A stretch of 64,000 nt of DNA from Firmicutes bacterium ADurb.Bin300 (lineage in GTDB: Bacteria > Bacillota > Clostridia > Oscillospirales > Acutalibacteraceae), in assembly GCA_002069015.1 (NCBI GenBank), contig MWBL01000005.1:1-64000 (forward strand), in the 5' to 3' direction. The notes below the pieces were generated by a model that was not told the DNA's origin, made no database searches, and was given only the letters and a program-made list of their open reading frames with translations. Position 1 is the first letter of the stretch; each line of letters opens with the position of its first letter. Shown piece by piece: positions 61,966 to 64,000 of this stretch. The position numbers were made by a program, and so were the translations under genes.

Positions 61966-62189
61966 CACAACACGCCCCTTTAACTTAAATCAATTTAATA
62001 TACTACTATAATCGTATTCAAATATCAAGGTTTATAATTAAAATTCAATAAAAGCTTTGTCGCACAGTGACTAAGTTAAAAAAAAGAATTAAAGACAAGC
62101 TGATATACTGAGATAAGACTGAATCCGGTAACATACAACTCGCTTGCTTTACTTCACAGTCATATTATGAAAGTGAGGAATATTCATAA
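61966..62189. other. Intergenic region without recognised features
   Basis: AT-rich; no ORF, promoter or hairpin that could be supported. It leads into the decayed rubredoxin gene. Confidence 0.5.
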
Positions 62190-62345
62190 AAAAAATACAT
62201 TTGCATCCCATGCGGTTATATCTATGACCCTGCTATCAGAGACCCGGACAGCGGTATAGCTCCCGGCACCGCGTTTGAGAATTTGCCGGACGACCGGCAA
62301 TAACCTATTTGCTTTGTAGGTAAAGATGATTTTGAGCCCGCTTAA
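62190..62345 (+). pseudogene. Decayed rubredoxin
   Basis: Reads [15 protein letters not shown] then [19 protein letters not shown], a clear rubredoxin with the first CxxC pair. It has no start codon and a TAA where the third iron-ligand cysteine should be; the remainder (PICFVGKDDFEPA) continues in frame. Confidence 0.9.
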
Positions 62346-62368
62346 TAATATAAAGGAGAAGAGATAAA

Positions 62369-62827
62369 ATGAGTATGTTTTGTTTTCAATGTCAGGAAAC
62401 TGCCGCAGGCAGGGCTGTGCAGTTCGCGGATTATGCGGAAAACAGAGGATGCGGCAAAGCTTCAGGACCTTCTTATTTATACGCTGAAAGGAATTTCCGA
62501 AATTGTGGTTAAAGGTAATATAAAGACCGATTCATAAGCGATATAAATCACGAGGTACTCAGAGGCCTCTTTATAAAAATAACCAACGCAAATTTTGACC
62601 CGCAAGCAATAGAAAAATAAATTAAAAAGATGATAGAAATCAGGAACAACCTGCTGAAATCCGTTTCTTTGCCCGGACTTCACGACTGCGCCGCCTTTAG
62701 CTTGGACAATGACGAGTCAATGCTTCAAAAAGCCGCGTCAATAGAAGTGCTGTCAACAGAAAACGAAGACATTCGCTCTTTACGTGAAATGATTAATTCA
62801 TCAAGCGTAGGCGATAATTCCTCATAA
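62369..62827 (+). pseudogene. hcp: Decayed hybrid-cluster protein (hydroxylamine reductase)
   Basis: Begins with a good ribosome site (AAAGGAGAAGAG) and MSMFCFQCQETAAG, the Hcp N-terminus with its first cysteines, then breaks into several frames: LQDLLIYTLKGISEIVV, INHEVLRGLFIKITNANFDP and, from 62630, IEIRNNLLKSVSLPGLHDC...VLSTENEDIRSLREM. More than half of the ~540-residue protein is deleted. Confidence 0.88.
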
Positions 62828-63060
62828 ATTAAAGGCGTTGTTTTTATGGTTGCTTTTCCATATTGTTTGCATATTACAGTACTGTATCAAGCCGCTTATA
62901 TCAAAGCAGGAGACAAGCGCATATTTTTTATTTTTGCAATAAAAGCGTAAATGAAATTCTAAAAGCATAGTCTGATTATAACACTGAAAGTAAACGCTTG
63001 TTTTTTGGGATTTATATGCTATAATCATATTAATATATTTCCTGAAACGGGGGCATTGTT

Positions 63061-64000
63061 TTGGCAAAAAAACTAAAATTAAACTACGGTAAAACCATAC
63101 TTATCGGCTTTGGATTTATGGCGTCTTCGGTAGCCTGGGGTATTTATGATCCTTATGTTACAACAATTCTCAACAATTTACTGAGTAAATCAGCTACCAT
63201 TGCCGCCTGGGGCGTCGCAATAGTTGAAAGATTTCCAAAAATTCTTGACTTCCTTTCCGCCACGGGCGAGGAGGTAGGAACCGTAGCGGGCGGGTTTACG
63301 CTTGTTCCGCTTTTTATCGGACTTATTATGACCTTTGACAACATCTTCGGCGTAATATTCCAGCCAACCTTCGGAAAGCTGTCCGACCGCTGTCATTCGC
63401 GGTTCGGCAAGCGCAGACCCTTTGTGTTCTTCGGAGCGCCGATTTCCGCCCTGTTTTTTATACTTATTCCGAGGATGTCAACTATTCCCGCCCTTATGTT
63501 TTGCATAATAATGTACGTGTTTATCATGTCTCTCTGGCGTGCTCCCGTCGTAGCGCTTATGCCCGACCTTACCGCACCCTCCCTAAGGAGTGAAGGCAAC
63601 GCCGTTATTAATCTTATGGGGGGCATAGGCGGACTTCTTGCAACTCTTGCCGCTTCAATAGTCTGCCTAATAGGCGGCTTCAACAAAGATACTGATGCCG
63701 AAAGCTATATACCCTGGGTATTCGTTTTCGGTGCAGTTATTATGATTGCCGCAACTGTTATCCTTTTCTTTTTCGTTAAAGAGCCTGACAGCCGTTTAAA
63801 AATCCTTTCCGAGGAAAGACAGGCAAACGATGAAAAGGCAAGGCTTAAAGCCGCAAAGGAGGCCTCAAAGGTCGAAAAAGCACGGCTTAAGGCTATCAAG
63901 CTTTCAAAAGGCGAGCGCAAGAGTCTCATATTTATGCTTATAGGTCTTTTCTTCCTTTTCTGCGGCGCCAATGCGGTCCAAACCTTCTTTGCGCTCTTTG
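63061..64000 (+). CDS. MFS / GPH-type sugar transporter (3' end outside window)
   Basis: Open from TTG 63061 to the end of the window (313 residues visible). Five to seven membrane segments are seen, with the GPH/SLC45-type motif FGKLSDRCHSRFGKRRPFVFFGAP (about residues 106-129), TFDNIFGVIFQPTFG before it and WRAPVVALMPDLTAPSLRSEGNAVINLMG after it. A long charged cytoplasmic helix (about 240-285, EERQANDEKARLKAAKEASKVEKARLKAIK) lies between the halves. Probably transports a glycoside or disaccharide with a cation. The start follows CGGGGGCATTGTT. Confidence 0.85.
   Translation, partial: MAKKLKLNYGKTILIGFGFMASSVAWGIYDPYVTTILNNLLSKSATIAAWGVAIVERFPKILDFLSATGEEVGTVAGGFTLVPLFIGLIMTFDNIFGVIFQPTFGKLSDRCHSRFGKRRPFVFFGAPISALFFILIPRMSTIPALMFCIIMYVFIMSLWRAPVVALMPDLTAPSLRSEGNAVINLMGGIGGLLATLAASIVCLIGGFNKDTDAESYIPWVFVFGAVIMIAATVILFFFVKEPDSRLKILSEERQANDEKARLKAAKEASKVEKARLKAIKLSKGERKSLIFMLIGLFFLFCGANAVQTFFALF

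Noticed and set aside
1..64000. CRISPR arrays, tRNA and rRNA genes
   Set aside because: No regularly spaced repeats, no cloverleaf with a GGTTCRANNCC arm and no rRNA-like conserved blocks were seen.

Overview
The window looks like a chromosomal segment of an anaerobic, probably gut-associated member of the Clostridia (Firmicutes). The evidence is AGGAGG-type ribosome binding sites, many TTG/GTG starts, consensus sigma-A promoters with 17-bp spacers, a TPP riboswitch in front of an ECF-type thiamine transporter (thiT), an rsmG-parB pair with parS sites, a SpoIIQ-like M23 protein and a mobilizable element of Gram-positive type. No tRNA, rRNA or CRISPR array was seen.

Layout. 1-5.9 kb: end of an EF-G-like GTPase, two parS sites, then a leftward set ABC ATPase/ABC permease/rsmG/parB. 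6.0-7.3 kb: a guaA whose glutaminase domain has decayed. About 7.47-16.68 kb: an integrative mobilizable element with repressor, excisionase, integrase, MobC-like protein, a small ORF, RepA-like ATPase, an oriT region, a MobV relaxase and TnpV, carrying a BlaI/M56 (BlaR1-like) pair. 16.8-20.4 kb: DUF1846 protein, thiT with riboswitch and a tandem duplication over its start, a glnQ-type pseudogene and the M23 protein. 20.7-25.5 kb: leftward MFS/DUF4091/metalloprotease-like/acetyltransferase operon. 26-27.5 kb: radical SAM protein preceded by a 16-codon ORF. 28-30 kb: zinc-ribbon protein and foldase-like lipoprotein. 30.1-36.1 kb: acyl-CoA ligase, GH38 alpha-mannosidase, YfbR, GtrA. 36.2-39.4 kb: metE-metF. 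39.4-42.6 kb: LysR regulator divergent from a DUF1538 membrane protein plus a tandem PII-like protein. 42.7-45.6 kb: PHP hydrolase, ATPase, tautomerase, HAD phosphatase. 45.7-52.3 kb: leftward six-gene operon (sugar isomerase-like protein, sulfatase-superfamily hydrolase, two Gfo/Idh oxidoreductases, a degenerate M28 protein, a membrane protein). 52.4-56.0 kb: PHP protein, Gfo/Idh oxidoreductase, ABC exporter pair. 56.1-61.0 kb: sulfate-activation and sulfotransferase locus. 61-64 kb: DAP dehydrogenase, decayed rubredoxin-hcp locus, start of an MFS/GPH transporter.

The most interesting locus is 56-61 kb. CysD and CysN (ATP sulfurylase), a fused APS kinase-PAP phosphatase (CysC-CysQ) and a divergently transcribed sulfotransferase together make, use and recycle PAPS. 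No sulfite-forming or sulfite-reducing gene lies nearby, so this looks like a dedicated sulfation module rather than sulfur assimilation. The acceptor is unknown. Other points worth a second look are the GATase-less GuaA, the MobV-type oriT, an orphan BlaI/M56 pair as mobile cargo, the 44-bp duplication that creates an upstream ORF in front of thiT, a LysR box shared by metE and the lysR/DUF1538 control region, a sulfatase-like enzyme without the formylglycine motif, and an M28-like protein that has lost its metal ligands.
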